From Chrysaora quinquecirrha (lineage: Eukaryota > Cnidaria > Scyphozoa > Semaeostomeae > Pelagiidae), in NCBI GenBank assembly GCA_014526335.1, contig JACTAT010000013.1, positions 2,515,987 to 2,579,986 on the forward strand: 64,000 bases of DNA, read 5' to 3'. Under the pieces are notes generated by a model, which had not been told where the DNA came from, ran no database searches, and was given only the letters and a program-made list of their open reading frames with translations. Each line of letters opens with the position of its first letter. Within the stretch, counting starts at the first letter, position 1. The position numbers were made by a program, and so were the translations under genes. Of this stretch, positions 12,545 to 26,500 are shown piece after piece.

Positions 12545-14966
12545 CATTTCGATGATCAGATAATCTTGCAATATTCAATTCATAATGAAGTACTGCAATG
12601 ATATCTGTGATATATTCATAAGTATAATTAAGCAGTTTTAATTGAAATGACACAAAATAGTAAAGATTGACCTATAGGAGCGAATAATATTGTTATTTTT
12701 GTTGTTGTCCAAATGATAAGTTCTGCTGACGCATGTGATTTCTGATTTCGCAAAGATTGAAGCATGCTTACTTAGAGCCTCAAAAACGAGATAAGATGAC
12801 TACTGGATATAGTCACGCTGTTACTATCAAAACAATTAAAACGATTTCGAATGTGAGGGGAGTTTTTCAGCTGTTGCGATCTACAACATGCGGCTAAAGT
12901 ATCGAAGGGACGCAGCAATGTTTTGAAAACTTCATTCAGCCGCACGCTAGGACAGAAATCCGTTAGATATTTTCATAATTAATGCAACAACAAGGATTGA
13001 TTTCAAAAACATTGGCTTTTGCCTTTTTGTAATTGCTTTCAATCGATTATTTAATTCCATCTCGCAAATTCAAGGCGATTTAAGAAAACTATGTATTACT
13101 CCGCATAGACGCAGGTGTATTTTGCGATTCAATTACTTCTAACTAGGAATTGTTCGATAGCTTCATTAAAAATCCTCTCCGCTTTCTTAGTATCTGAATG
13201 GACGATGAAGAAATCCTACTAATCCAATACAAATATGATTGTTGTTGAGTTTATAGGATATAAAATATTTTTCAATAAAAGTACTTGTCACTAGAGTTTA
13301 TCCGACGTTGGGTGTAATGAAAGAAGAAATTGCATTGCACACTTAGCTGCCAAATGATATCCCTTAAGGCTTTATAAGTATAGTTTTGAATGCTTAACCA
13401 CGCTGGGAGATCAAACGATTACTCGTATGGAAATGGAATTTATATTTTATTTCCTTTCAGGCAAAGACATCTATCTTCTTTCCAAAATGTATAAACCTCT
13501 ATTCTAATTCAAACTCAAAAAGATCAATTTAAAATCATTTCCAAGACATGACGTTGTTAGAGGGAATTCCCTTCTTCAACAAGAAAGACGTTTTCAAAAT
13601 TTCCGACATAAATCAGAAAATATTCTCATTTTAAAGAAGATTTGAATTTAAGGACTTTTCAATGCTTTTTAACGACTAAATTTAAAATTTAGCTGCACAA
13701 TATCTTTGTAACTATTGTAATTATTGTAATTTGAATGTCAGATTCAAAATTAACATCACGACATTTTGTCTCTGAGATGGAGCCCAAAGCATCTTATCTC
13801 TGCATAGTAATACATTTTTACAGACGCGAATTAAATCAAGCAACGTTTTAATCATATCTACTTGTTAATGAACTACGTTTAATGGAAAAACTAGAACGTA
13901 AAAAAGACATCTACTGATTGTGCAGTCTCTATTAGACGACAGGAAAACGATATATTTAATCTACGATTTTATTTGATAGAGATTTCAGGAGTTAGTAGCA
14001 AAGCCAATTAAAGAAAAGTCTGTTTGATACCCTGAAAAGCACAACACTGAAAAACCAGCTGCTCTCATAGATCTAACACCGTTATAGCTTGAAATATTAA
14101 TACACAAGTCTGTTAAAACCATTGATTCTCTTTTACTATAGTATTTACTTCGAGTTAATCAGGCGGCACGGAAACCTCTAGGTGAAGATTTTCAAAGAGA
14201 GACAAGATTAACTACTGAGTATTGGCATCGAATAGATTATTGAAATTATCAAAATAAAATCAAATCATTAATCCAGAGTTGCTGTCTTATATAAAGAAAT
14301 TTAATTTCATGTTGGGTTGCAATTTCACATTTAGGCTATTTCATTGTATAGGAGAACAAACAGATGTGAAAATCAATAGCGAACTAAGCAAAACAAGCTC
14401 TTTTTAAGCTCTCTGTAGATACAGCATCAAATAAAATATAACGTTCTATTAGATTATTGAGTCAGAAGTTATGTTTTATAAAACCAACTGTTAGCTTAAC
14501 TCAGTAAATTAAATGACCAATGTGTGCTTTTTTATTGCTTTATTTAATGTAATTAATTTTTCAACTCAACGATAAATGAAGTTGGATGGAAATAGAGACA
14601 TTGATTAAATATAAGATACTTTGGAAATAGAATTAGTTTTGATGTCAAATAGGAGTAGACAGAAGAAAAACTTTTAGCCACACTAGCTGTTACTTAGGTT
14701 TAACACACTAGCTTTTACTAAGGTATAAAGACAAATAGCAGTAGGTTCATTGCCAATCTAAAAGTACAACATTAGAAAAAGTTTGAAGACCCGTTAGATC
14801 TTCATTTATCCAACTCTTCAAATTGACGTTTTGGTGCATTTATACTGTTATACACTAAGTTTGCGGGGTACAAAAGTTCGAACTTGTGACAAACAGCTGG
14901 AAAATTTGGGCAATGATCCCCCTAAGCCCCTGTACTTTGGGCGCCCCTGGCAAGCTCTTTTCTTTC
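12545..14966. other. AT-rich intergenic stretch, no gene seen
   Basis: About 2.4 kb without open frames of note, domain matches, tandem repeats or clear terminal inverted repeats. Any conserved ParaHox enhancers here would need comparison with other genomes to be visible. Confidence 0.3.
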
Positions 14967-17740
14967 ACGGGAGGGGAGTTCTTTTATGGGCCCTTGGGAA
15001 AAATTAGAAAGGCTGGTCATATTAACTTTGCAGTTCCTTGCCTCTCAATGAACTTTTTGAGGAGTCATAGAAATAGTTGTATGCGTGCATCAGCGCATCT
15101 TGAACTGTGAAAACAATGGAACGAAATTTTATATCAAACAAAAATGAAACATGTTTACCGCTTAAAAGTTGTCGTTTTTCTTATGAAATATCAAACAAAC
15201 CAAGAATGTAGAGTAAGGGGGTTACGGGAGGGGTGAGCCCCCTAGTTAATAAGATAAAATGGCAGTTTTTCACATTTGATATTGTCCTCTAATAGGTTTG
15301 TCAGTAGAGTCCCCCTAGTACCCCACTTGGTACTTTTCCAGCTCTATTTTTCACTACTGACACAAACAACGCTTTTTGAATGCATGAAACTATTAGAAGG
15401 GCAATGATTATATAAGGTATACAGTGTATCGTGTCTTATTAAGTGTTTATGACAAAAAAATTGAGCGTTGTTATTGCTCACCATGAAAACTACCAGGTCG
15501 TGTGCAGTACCATAAAAATACTTGACCAGGCGAATTCATGGTACCCAGTCTGAGTGATACGATGGAGCGCGTGCTTCTTTTTGTAGGTTTTTGCTTATTT
15601 AGGGTTGTACTCAACTTATATTGCATCTTTAAAAAGCAAACATAACGTACGAGTAAACAATTTTGCCTAATTGAATCAACAGCTGTAATAACACTGCATA
15701 CATTTAAAAGCTGTTGTAGTTGTTTATGTTTATATACTAATTAGGCTGAAGATGTTAATTCATGGCTATGCTTGCAAACTATTGCCCGTATCAATAGGCC
15801 ATATTACTCGCGATTTAAGCCAAGTCAATGAAGCATCAATGAAGTACCAGTACAGGCGCCAATATTGTGTTTTTAGAGTAGCTGAGCAGTCTATAGTATT
15901 TCGGTAGTAATGCTAAAAGGTACTTAGCTGGCTGGTAGAGTCAGCGATGAAAATGTATTAGAAAATGAACAAGAGATAGCTACTTTCATAAATTACAATA
16001 TCAATGTCCTTCTTATTTCCTTAGATGCTGCAAGGTACTACTTACTAGTAATACTAGTTGTAGCTGGCTAGTAGAGTCAGCGATAAAATTTATTAGCAAA
16101 TGAAGAAGAGATACTGTAATAAATTACAATATCAATATCCATCGTATTTCGTTAGATGCTGGAAGGTACTAGTTACTGGTAATACTACTTGTAGCTGGCT
16201 AGTAGAGTCAGCGATGAAAATGTATTAGCAAATGAAGAAGACATACTTTCAGAAATTACAATATCAATATCCATCGTATTTCGTTAGATACTGGAGGGTA
16301 ATAGTTACTAGTAATACTAGTTGTAGCTGGCTAGTAGAGTCAGCGATGAAAATGTATTAGCAAATGAAGAAGACATACTTTCAGAAATTACAATATCAAT
16401 ATCCATCGTATTTCGTTAGATACTGGAGGGTACTAGTTACTAAAGACATACTTTCAGAGGAGTTCTTCTATTGGCCCTTGGGAAAAAACGAGAAAAGCTG
16501 GTCATATTCACTTTACAGTTTCTTGCTTTCAATGAACTTTTTGAGGAGTCGTTCGTCAGTAGAGCCCCCATAGAACCCCACTTGGTACTTTTCCAGCTCT
16601 ATTTATCACCACTGACACAAACAACGTTCTTTGAATGCGTGCAACTATTAGAAGGGCATTGATTATATAAGGTATAGAGTGTATCGTGTCTGATTAAGTG
16701 TTTATGACTAAAAAATTGAGCGTTGTTATTGCTCACCATGAAAACTACCAGGTCGTGTTCAGTACCATAAAAATATTCGACCAGGCGAATTCATGGTACC
16801 CAGTCTGAGTGATACGATAGAGCGCGTGCTTCTTTTTTGTATGTTTTTGCTTATTAAGGGTTGTACTCAAGTTAAATTGCATCTTTAAAAAGCAAACATA
16901 ACGTACGAGTAAACAATTTCCCCTAATTGAATCAACAGCTGCAATAACACTGCATACATTTAAAAGCTGTTGTTGTTGTTTATGTTTATATACTAATTAG
17001 GCTGAAGATGTTAATTCATGGCTATGCTTGCAAACTATTGCTCGTATCAATAGTCCATGTTACTAGCGATTTAAGCCAAGTCAATGAAGCCTCAATGAAG
17101 TACCAGTACAGGCGCCAATATTGTGTTTTTAAGAGTATCTGAGCAGTCTATAGTAATTTGGTAGTAATGCTTTAAGGTATTGGCTACTAGTAGTAGTTCG
17201 CTAGTAGAGTCAGCGATGAAAGTGTATTAGCAAATGAACAAGACACTGTCCTAAATTACAATACTGTATCAACGCCCTTCTTATTTCGTTAGATGCTGGA
17301 AGGTACTATTTGCTAGTTGTTGCTGTCCTACCTAGTAGAACAGTCAGGGAAGAAAATTTATCAGCAAATGGATATGATACTGCCATAATTTTCAGCACTA
17401 AATATACACCAATTTTGTTCTGATTCTATCAGATACCTATTTAAAGGTGCGAGTAACAGCTGTCGTAGTTAGTAAAACAGTAAATGAAGAAAATCTATAA
17501 GCAAATGAACAAAATACTATCATAAATTACAGCCCTAAACATATATGAATAACAGTCAATGAAGAAAATCTAGTAGAAAGGGAACAAGAGATACTTTAAT
17601 ATAAATTAAAATATCAATTTCCTTCTTATTTCATCGCATGCTTAGTTAGAAGTACTAGCTACTAGCAGCAGTTTTCTTTTCTTAGTAAAAACAGTCAATG
17701 AAAAAAGGCTATCGGCAAAATGAACAGGAGATACAGTTTC
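14967..17740. repeat. Direct duplication (about 1 kb) interleaved with ~131-bp tandem units
   Basis: Copy A (from about 14974) and copy B (from about 16459) share ggagttcttNtatNggccc, the stretch ccccacttggtacttttcc, tgattatataaggtata and caggcgaattcatggtaccc in the same order; copy A has about 235 extra bases after its first 100. Between and after the copies lie tandem units with TAGAGTCAGCGATGA at about 15936, 16073, 16203, 16334 and 17213 (spacing 131-137 inside the array), decaying to about 17740. The open frames at 14886, 16364 and 16471 are translations of the repeat. Confidence 0.85.
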
Positions 17741-20527
17741 AAAAATTACAGCACTAAAACTTATTTTGATCTGATTTGGTAAGCTGCATGCCTTGCTAAG
17801 ATATCAAGGAAACTTAGCTCGACTTTGTTATCATTATGTTGTTGCACCATTTTTTGCATCTTCTTAACGGCTGCCGTATTTGTCAGGTTTTTGAACTGCA
17901 TTGGCTGGGAAGCTCTCCAATTCTCTGATTGGTTAAAGCTTTGATTATGATGATTTATGCTAATTCATGTGCATTTGAGCGAAACTTCTTCGTGGCCTAG
18001 GCCATGGCGGATTTTCTTCAAGGTTTGGCGAACCACGACACGATACACTACTAGATGTTGAGTAACATTTTTGAAATGGATGTGACATCTGCGGGACATT
18101 TTGGTGAGCTGTAATGTCGCTCTTTTGGAGTTTTTTTTTTACTAGAAGCACAAGTTCTAAAATGGGCCTAAATGCAATATTTTTTACAGTTGGGAACGAG
18201 GGAGTGGATATTTGCGTGTTCTTGATTGGTTGAAGAGTCAAAGAGTCTACGAACGAAAGCTATGTAAGAGAGAGCCATCCTAACCATTAAACTGAACCTT
18301 TTACCACAGCTTTTCAACGAGAGTAACTGATCCTTTTCCCACAAAATGGAGGGGTACCACGGCTTTCAGTATCAGCTAACTTTCACAAAGGAAAGAAAGA
18401 GTCAAGCGCTGTTGACCACTTTTGCAAGAATAAAGCGCATACGAGGTTTAAGCTAGAAGCTTTCATATAGATAGAAAGCAAGCTTTCTTTGAGAAGCAAG
18501 TAAACTATCCACTGCCCGAAGATAGTTATTTTTACCAGAAGAAGCATACGAAAATACAGAGAAGAATTATTTTGCAATCTTCGATTCTTGCAAGTCGCCC
18601 ATTGATGGAACAAAGAGAGCGTTTTAGCGATATCGGAGATCAAAGTATACCCCTCTAGTCTTCAATTCTAGGGTGTTTGGAATAGTCAAGGAAGTCAAAT
18701 ATGTAAACATAAATAATTGTGCAAGGAGTTGAAACAGTTGGGACAGGGCTGGACAAATTTAATGATAAGGGTCAAAAGGAAAATACAACATGAACATTAA
18801 CATATTCAAATGTCTCTTTTCACAAACGACTTACTTTTATCTGAAGCAGTTGTTCATCAAAGGGAAGAAACTAGCCTGCGCAAATATTAACTTTCGGGAG
18901 GGGGGCTTGAATAAGAATTTCCTGAGTGAAAAATTTCTACTAAAAATTAATTGGCCGGTATAAGGCACACTTGGAGATCAGAGATAAGTGATTAATATCT
19001 AAGCTAATAAAGTAAAGAACGCACCTCCTTGTGTCCTCAGCTTCATGGTAATGCTGAAGTGTTAAGCCACAGTGTATCGCCTTGCGAAGACTCCTCAGGC
19101 GCAGCATATACTCGTTACAGTTACAAATGTTATTGTTTCGGTCACTAAAGAATCATTTCTATGTGATCCCATTGTTTTGATAAAGAAAATGAATCCCATT
19201 CTTCGTCTGCAATATTAATGCTTCAGGTTGATTCCTTCTACTAGCAAGGCTTATAGACTTTTTACATGAGTCCAAGTTATCGGTCATCAAACCGAGCTCG
19301 CTCAAACATAGTTTTAGCGGTGTAATTGGTTATTAAGGAGAAAGAGCTAATGACACTTATGTAACGAATCTATACACTTCTTCTGCAACAACAGCAACAA
19401 CACATTGAGCACATGAAAGGCGATTTTGGCCATGTTTTCTTTTGCTCGCTGGCTACGTTTCCCATGTTCCCTGGAATCCTTAAGTGACCCTCAATACTGC
19501 TACCAAAACCTTGCCACTAAGATGTAAATCCACTAGTTCTACCTATTTAAGAATCGTAAAGAATCGTTTTCAAAGAAATAAGTTGTCAAAGAGAGCCACA
19601 ATGTTAATGTTTGTCAATTGTTTTTAACAACTCAGTTATATCTAAACTATCATAAAGATTCTACGTTTTTTAAACTTTTACATAACAACATAACATTCAT
19701 CTAATTTAATTCTTCAAAATAGAAACAGTTTTTATCTGAGCACATTGAGTCATATTGCGTAGTTATACTGAGTCATACTAACGTAACGAACAGCAAGACA
19801 GCCGTCTAAACCAGCAGCAATAAGCCGGGATTTAGGTGTGACGTATGGTCATAGACCATGGTGCTTCAAAAGTCAGCGGTGTAGGCGATGTAGCTTGTCC
19901 CTTGTGTCCCCTTGAACGATTCACTCAAGGACCGCTTTCCATTTGAGCGTTTTTGTACGCGCGGGCGCAAAGCTCCGCAACTCCTGACGCTTAAAAGAGC
20001 GCTCAACGCTGACACAGAAATGGTGCTTTTCTCCTTCAATTGCACAGGCTCAAATCTGAGCGTTGAACTCGAAAACGCTGAAATAGAAAGCGTCCTAAGC
20101 GTTTTACTACTGTACTCATTGACATAAACGTTAATTTCATCAAAAATTCTATTTGAGTTTCGAATATTGATTCGAAACTGTAACGTGAGCAATCTATGGT
20201 TTTTTAGTTTTAAATTATTCTCAAAGGCTAAAAGAAACAAAAAAGTACATAACGAACGAAAACGAGGCTAGAGACTTGACAAACACGTGAGAACGAGGTT
20301 GGGATGCAACTTTTCCTACGATTTTGATTTTCTGCAACGTCTGTTCTATTTTTATAAGACATTACTTCGTCATTCAGGTCCATGGCGCAGTATCTCCCAT
20401 CTGTAGCTACATCTAGCATCTATCATTTCCTGGACATTTTTTGTTCTAATCTTTGACATCACATCCCCGAATGTCATGCATGGCTTTCCTTGCTGAGCTA
20501 AGCTAAAAATAGAAGCTACATCATCAT
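17741..20527. other. Intergenic downstream of the Xlox/Cdx gene, no other gene seen
   Basis: Open frames at 17960-18241, 18383-18643 and 19866-20240 have no recognisable domain. The right edge should contain the 3' untranslated region of the minus-strand homeobox gene. Confidence 0.35.
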
Positions 20528-23500
20528 TCATTCGTCAGGTTTCTTCACTTTTCGTTCTTTTACTCTTCTGTTCTGAAACCAAGTTTTGATTTGTTTTTCT
20601 GTCAAGTTCAATGCATAAGCGATTTCTATCCGTCTTCGTCTTGTAATATACTGGCATGTATTGAATTCGTTTTCGAGTTCCTTTGTTTGGTATGATGTGA
20701 AACATGGTCGACTTCGCATCGTCGGATCTACAAAAATAATGTTTAATAATTTATATTCAGTGTTTCGGATTTACAGATTTGACCAAAGCCAACAGGGCTC
20801 CGGCACGAGGAGGTATTTTTTGTTGCTTGGTAGAAGTGGTCCACTCAGAGCTACCATATATGAAGTCTGCTACAGCCATTACCGAAAGTCTCGCAAAATG
20901 CATCGCATACATTGCTGTAACATGTTGCAAATGTAACATGCAATGTTCCATGTTGTATTTCAAGTTGCGTGTTACAAATGCAGCTTGATACCTGTTGCAA
21001 GTCAATCTGTCTCCATGTTTCAGCGCGCAAGTATACATGTTGCAATGTCAGTTGTATGCATGTTGAATTGAGAAGCATGCACATGCAACTGTAGAAAGAT
21101 GCAATAATAGCTTGAAAACATATTGCATGTTATCTATTACTAAGGTTTTCAAAGAAATGAACATGAGCATTGGTAGACCGATGGGAGATGGTCAGGGACC
21201 CTAGAGTTGAAGTATGAAAAAGTTTGACGTGAAATTTTCCAGGTTTCCAGGCCGTCAAGGTGATGCAGTAGTAGTGTGGAAGTATGTATAGTGCATTGGT
21301 AGACCGATGGCTCAACGGTATGGTTCCAAGCCCTCATGGGTCCAAATATCCCTGACAGGTCTTCAGGCAGTCAGGGTGATGAAGAAGTAGCATTGAAATA
21401 CTTATAATGCACAGTGCACAAGCACCGTTCGTTGGCACAACCATTGGCTCAACGGTATGGTTCAATGCCTTCATGGGTCCAAATATCCCTGACAAGTCTC
21501 CAGGCAGTCAGCGTGATGAAGTAGTAGCATTGAAGTACTTATTGTGCACAGTGCACAAGCAACTTTCGTTGGCACAACATTCTGTGGCTCAACGGTATGG
21601 TTCAACGCTCTCATTGTTCAACGTTTATTTAAAAGCAGTTGAAGCCATTTCCCGCCATTTACAAAATTAATTCTGAATCATCTTTGAAGACGGAAAAGTG
21701 ATAGTTGACAGCAAGAGTATTGATAAAAATGATTAATGCTGATTAATAACAACGTTGCCAACATGGCGTACTGTGATAGAATCGGTTGCTTGTCTTGCTT
21801 GGTGTCTCCCTTCCTGGTTCCAGTTGATAAACGATTTGTCAAAACTTTAGGCGGTCTCTCCTAGGCGGCTTTGTTTTCTAAGGTTTTCATAACTATTTTG
21901 ATCATACAATCAAAGCCATAATTTTTGCCTGAGTTTTTATTTGTTCTGGGAGGTTTTGAACTTTTATCAAAGTACAGTACTGCAATTTCTAGAAACTACA
22001 CTTACAGAACAAAGCAGATTCGGTCTAAATGATTATTAACGTGCCGCTTTTATCGCTCCTGTAAAGACACAACGAAAAGTTTTTTGAAAACCTAACTTGC
22101 TCTGTCAGAAGTTGGTTACCTATATTTTTTGGGCAAATTTTTGTTGCCAGACCGGCAGAAGGACCCAAATCGCTAAACTCGCCACATAAGTCCTTTTACC
22201 TCGCCTGATGTTGTTGTTGTTCTTTTCTACAATCGCTCAGAGTGGAGTGATGAATCAAAAGAATGGGAGCATAAAAGAGACTCGTTAAGACAACCGAATG
22301 GTTGATAGTTGTAGAATTATTACCGGAGTCCAAGTTATCGCTCATGAGACCGAGAGGCTACCCTGTGTGCCAGAGTCTCTTTAAGAAAAAGGAAAGGAAA
22401 GGGAAAGGGAGAGACAGAGGGAAGAGAGAATTCCTTTTCTCTTCTCGTATCATTTTTTCTTTTTTTCTTTTCTTTTTTTATTCTAAAAGGCTCTTGCACC
22501 CAGGGTACCGAGAGACCAACACCAAAATGAGATCGCTCAAACTTGTAGTTGATAGTTGTAGCGGGGTGTCGGGGTGGTGGAGGAGCGGAAACTAACGACT
22601 CATGCAATAAGTCTATGATAGCTGTAGGAAACATATTTAGGCCATGGGAACGAGGTTGGTCATAATCAACTGGATAGGAGATTAGCTTACAAACAGTACT
22701 GTAGACAAAATCATATTGAATACTAGTTTTATTATAATGTGATAAGACATATCCATATTATCACTCCTTTTAACCTTCAAACAGGCTCCTGTAAGTGTAA
22801 ACAGTACCGTATTCGAAATTCTTCATATGAAAGGCTAACCATGACCCTCAAACCTCGAAGTTCGTAAGACAAACGCAATTATTCACATCAGGTGTGCTTA
22901 TGAGGGTTAACAATCTAGAAAAGATCTATGAAACATTAAATCTTAAAGTCCTGTCAGTTTTATATTCTGGATTGAAGCATTTGCACTTCGTTAATTTATT
23001 TCTTTGCTTTTCTTTTAAAAACACATGGACAAAGAGAATTATTGAAGGTTGGTTAGAAGGAGGAGTGAATGAGTCGATGAATATCATGGAAATGACCCAA
23101 TGGCCTTCTGACTTGGAACCATAATGCACTACGCGAGATAATGCGACATGATTGGCGCTTGAAGGAATGAGATTAACCAATGGCTGAGGATTTGCAGATA
23201 ACTTGAACTTTCTGAGGGGTCTTTATCAACATACATTCCAAAAACTCGACAAATTCCATTCTCTTTCGAAAGGATTAGAAATGCTAAAAAAGTGATATAT
23301 ATAAGGGCTAAGAATGAAGGGAGATTTCGGAAGATAACACTAGTTGATGAGAGTTGTCGCAAGATTTCACAATTTTGGAAAGCAGTTTTAAAGGAACTAT
23401 ACGGAAAAAAGGCATGAACCGTTATAATACTGAGACACACTGCTCAGCTGTTACGTAGACTATATTTGTAAGAAACGAAATAAATTGTGTAACACTAAGT

Positions 23501-26500
23501 ATTGATCGTTTAAAGATCCTGTTCTGGCCTAAAACGACACAAAATGGTTTAAAAAAGACACACCCTGGACTGGCCTAAAATGTTTTCCCTTCTTTATACA
23601 GACTTTAACGACAATCCATAAATTTTCCTGGTGAATTGAATTTTCCAGTTAATATCCCAGCATGCTATTTGCACATGCTGATTTGCCAAACAGGTCACTT
23701 GACCTCCACAAGACTTTTGAGGCCACCTTAAAATAGCAACACTTTGTACCATAAATACTTCAACGCTCCTATTGCATCATCTTTATTGCCTGGAAATTCC
23801 ACGCCATATTTGTCTATCGCAAAGGTCCTGGCAAGCGTATGCGTATTCGTGCTCATCATCTTATGCAGCAAGTGTTGCATTATTCTACAGCTGCATGTGC
23901 ACATAATCACTTGCATCTATCATGAATTGCTGAAAGTAACACCACTACACTGCGATAGCACTAGGGTAAATGCACTGCAATGTGGATGCATCCTCACTTA
24001 CAACATGCAACATGTGTGCAACTTCATTGAAGGATGCATTCAAGGAGACCTCAAATAATCACAACAGTAAGCTTGTAACATGGTTCCAGGTTCCACATTA
24101 TACAAGTAAGCAGCTGCTTCTGCAACGCGCGTGCAGGTTCGGTTGGTTGATAAACTTCAATTCGTTTTTCGACATGATTTTCTGGAAACTTAGCTACAAT
24201 GTGCATGCAGCCGTTGCGCTAAACAGTTAAGATTTACAATTTACTGACTATCAAAACTTAACTAATGATATATGAGAATAAGATGCCTCCTTAGGGTCAA
24301 ATTCTGGCAATACCGAGTAACGCGAATAACCCAGGGTTATTGTCAGTTTGGTAACCAAAAACCGTAAACCCCAAGCCGACTCGTCAGTGGCCACCATGAA
24401 TTTTCCCACACTGTTTGTGGTAAGCTGTCGATACCGTTGATATAATGCGCTGCAAGTTTATTTTGCTGTCAGAAATGATATATCGCCGTGACAGGAAAAC
24501 ACGATTTAAAGGCAGCGAAAGCCATTACGTTGCACGGCAGAAACGATGTGTGAGTTCTTATCTGGTAAAGGGCGGGAGGGGAAAGCCGACAACAAGTATA
24601 TCCCTTCAATTTCCCAAATAAACATGTAGAGTTTCCCAAAGGCTCTAATACAACTTATAAGCGTAAATTATGGAACTAAAGATTCATTTTGCGACCTGTT
24701 TATAGAAGAAAGTTTCCCGGAAACCCCATTACACAGATGGAAATTATTCTTCCTTTCCATATCTAAGGGATTTTCTAGCAGGATTAGAAAAGATCGGGCA
24801 AAAGCAACTATTGGAAGCATCATGATTTACACGCGAGGTCTGGAGTATTTTACATCATGTGCGAATGGGGGAGAATTATTAGGCCCCATCATAAGGTTAT
24901 GCGGGTTATAGGATACATATATACACGTGTTTCCAGAAAAAAGGAATATTTGGAATATTCCCAGAAAAAGTAAAAGGGATGTGGGGTTTTTAGAGAAAAT
25001 ACAGGGGAAAGGGTGAATGTACTGTAGAAAAACTTTGGTTATGGGGTGTTCGGTCCCCCAAATGGGGCCTCATTTTGCGGCAACTACTGTACCTCCAAAG
25101 GAAAAAGCTTGAAGCTCACCACAAGTTCAGAGGCAATCGGAAGGTAAATTTCTTAGATAGTACCAATATACATACGAAACTACAAACTAACCAAAATCCC
25201 AGAAAAAAACTCACGAGACTAACACGAAAAATGCCCTTCTTGCAACATATCACCCCCCTCCCCCGAATCAATGTTGTTGCAAAAACAGCTGGAAGTAAAA
25301 GACAATCTGTAAAACAGCACAGGAACCCAACCTTGAATTGGAGGAGGAGGTTCATTTTCTTCCTATTTTTACAGAGTACTTCTAAATTGATCAAACTTTA
25401 TGGAAGTCTCATTGAGTTCTGTCCGGGTTTGCAGACCTGCTCAGTGGACCTGGGCCAACAATCAAACATAATTACAGAATAGGGACATCAAATATTCTGC
25501 TACATCACACGGTGACCAACCTGATTTCTTTCCGGGTAATGGCGTGGGAGTGACTACAGTACAGTTTGTTTTTTGGTCGTCGGTATCTTTGGCTTTTCCA
25601 CACTTACAGACAATTTTGAAATTCGCTAAAAATATTGTTTAACTAATTAATCTCGGAAGAAGACCAGACGCTGTGAAAACGTTTTGTACATAAAACAATA
25701 CAAAGAAAATAGCCAAAGTAAAGTTGTCGATGTGTAGTGACTGTCCACTGTCTTGCAAATGTTTGTTTGCGATGGTTTTAGTGTCTCCATTCTAATTTTC
25801 AGTCTACACCAGACAAGACGCACTTCACAAGAAGTGTACCATGAAAAAGGATTCCCCAAGAGCATGGTCTGGGCTCCAGACACCTCAGCTTATATCCTCG
25901 TTCCTTTTCAAGATTGTGCCTATTGTAATCAACTTGATATTTCAAGTCCCTAAACCATTAACTAAAAATAATACACTTTTTTCAAATAAGCAACCGCTCA
26001 ATAAGCAAGTAGGGCTGAACTGACCTTAACATTAAGCAACTTGAGGGCTCAATTGATTACTGTAAGCAACTGCCAGCTAAGAAGTTAAACAACCAAGGTT
26101 ATACTCTTTCTTCTTGTTAGGAAATTGTTTGTTCTTATGTTTTGCATGTTGAAGTTCGTTAGCTAACGTTTTTCCACTTACTGTCTCCAAAAAGTCGTAT
26201 TGTAGGATTAAAATTGACGATTTTGACCCCCAAATTCAAGGGTGGTTGTTATGTGTTAAGCAACTTTTAAGCAACTTTGAGGGCTTAAATGTCTGAAATT
26301 TTAAGCAACTTTGAGGGCTGATATTTTGCTAAACTCTTTGGTTAAGATAGCTTTCCTTATAAAGTACATCGTTGCAAACTTGTCAGTTACATTGAAAAGC
26401 AAGAAAAGAGCCAAAATAAGAGTTTTTAGAGGGTACCAGTCATTCTGTGAGGACTGAAATTCTAGATATTTTTTGGGCGGGACCAAAAGTCCAGTTGCTT

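Noticed and set aside
11870..12653. Phe/Lys/Cys-rich antisense open frames
   Set aside because: Translations of the TTCTTCCGGAAGAA tandem array in shifting frames.
15480..15590. Possible tRNA or small RNA in the duplicated block
   Set aside because: The block has local complementarity around ACCATGAAAACTACC and CATGGTACCC, but I could not fold a cloverleaf or find A and B boxes at proper spacing.
25075..25482. 135-residue open frame in the Xlox/Cdx intron
   Set aside because: Lys/Arg-rich, no domain I recognise, no splice partners, and it lies in an intron with uneven composition; most likely chance.
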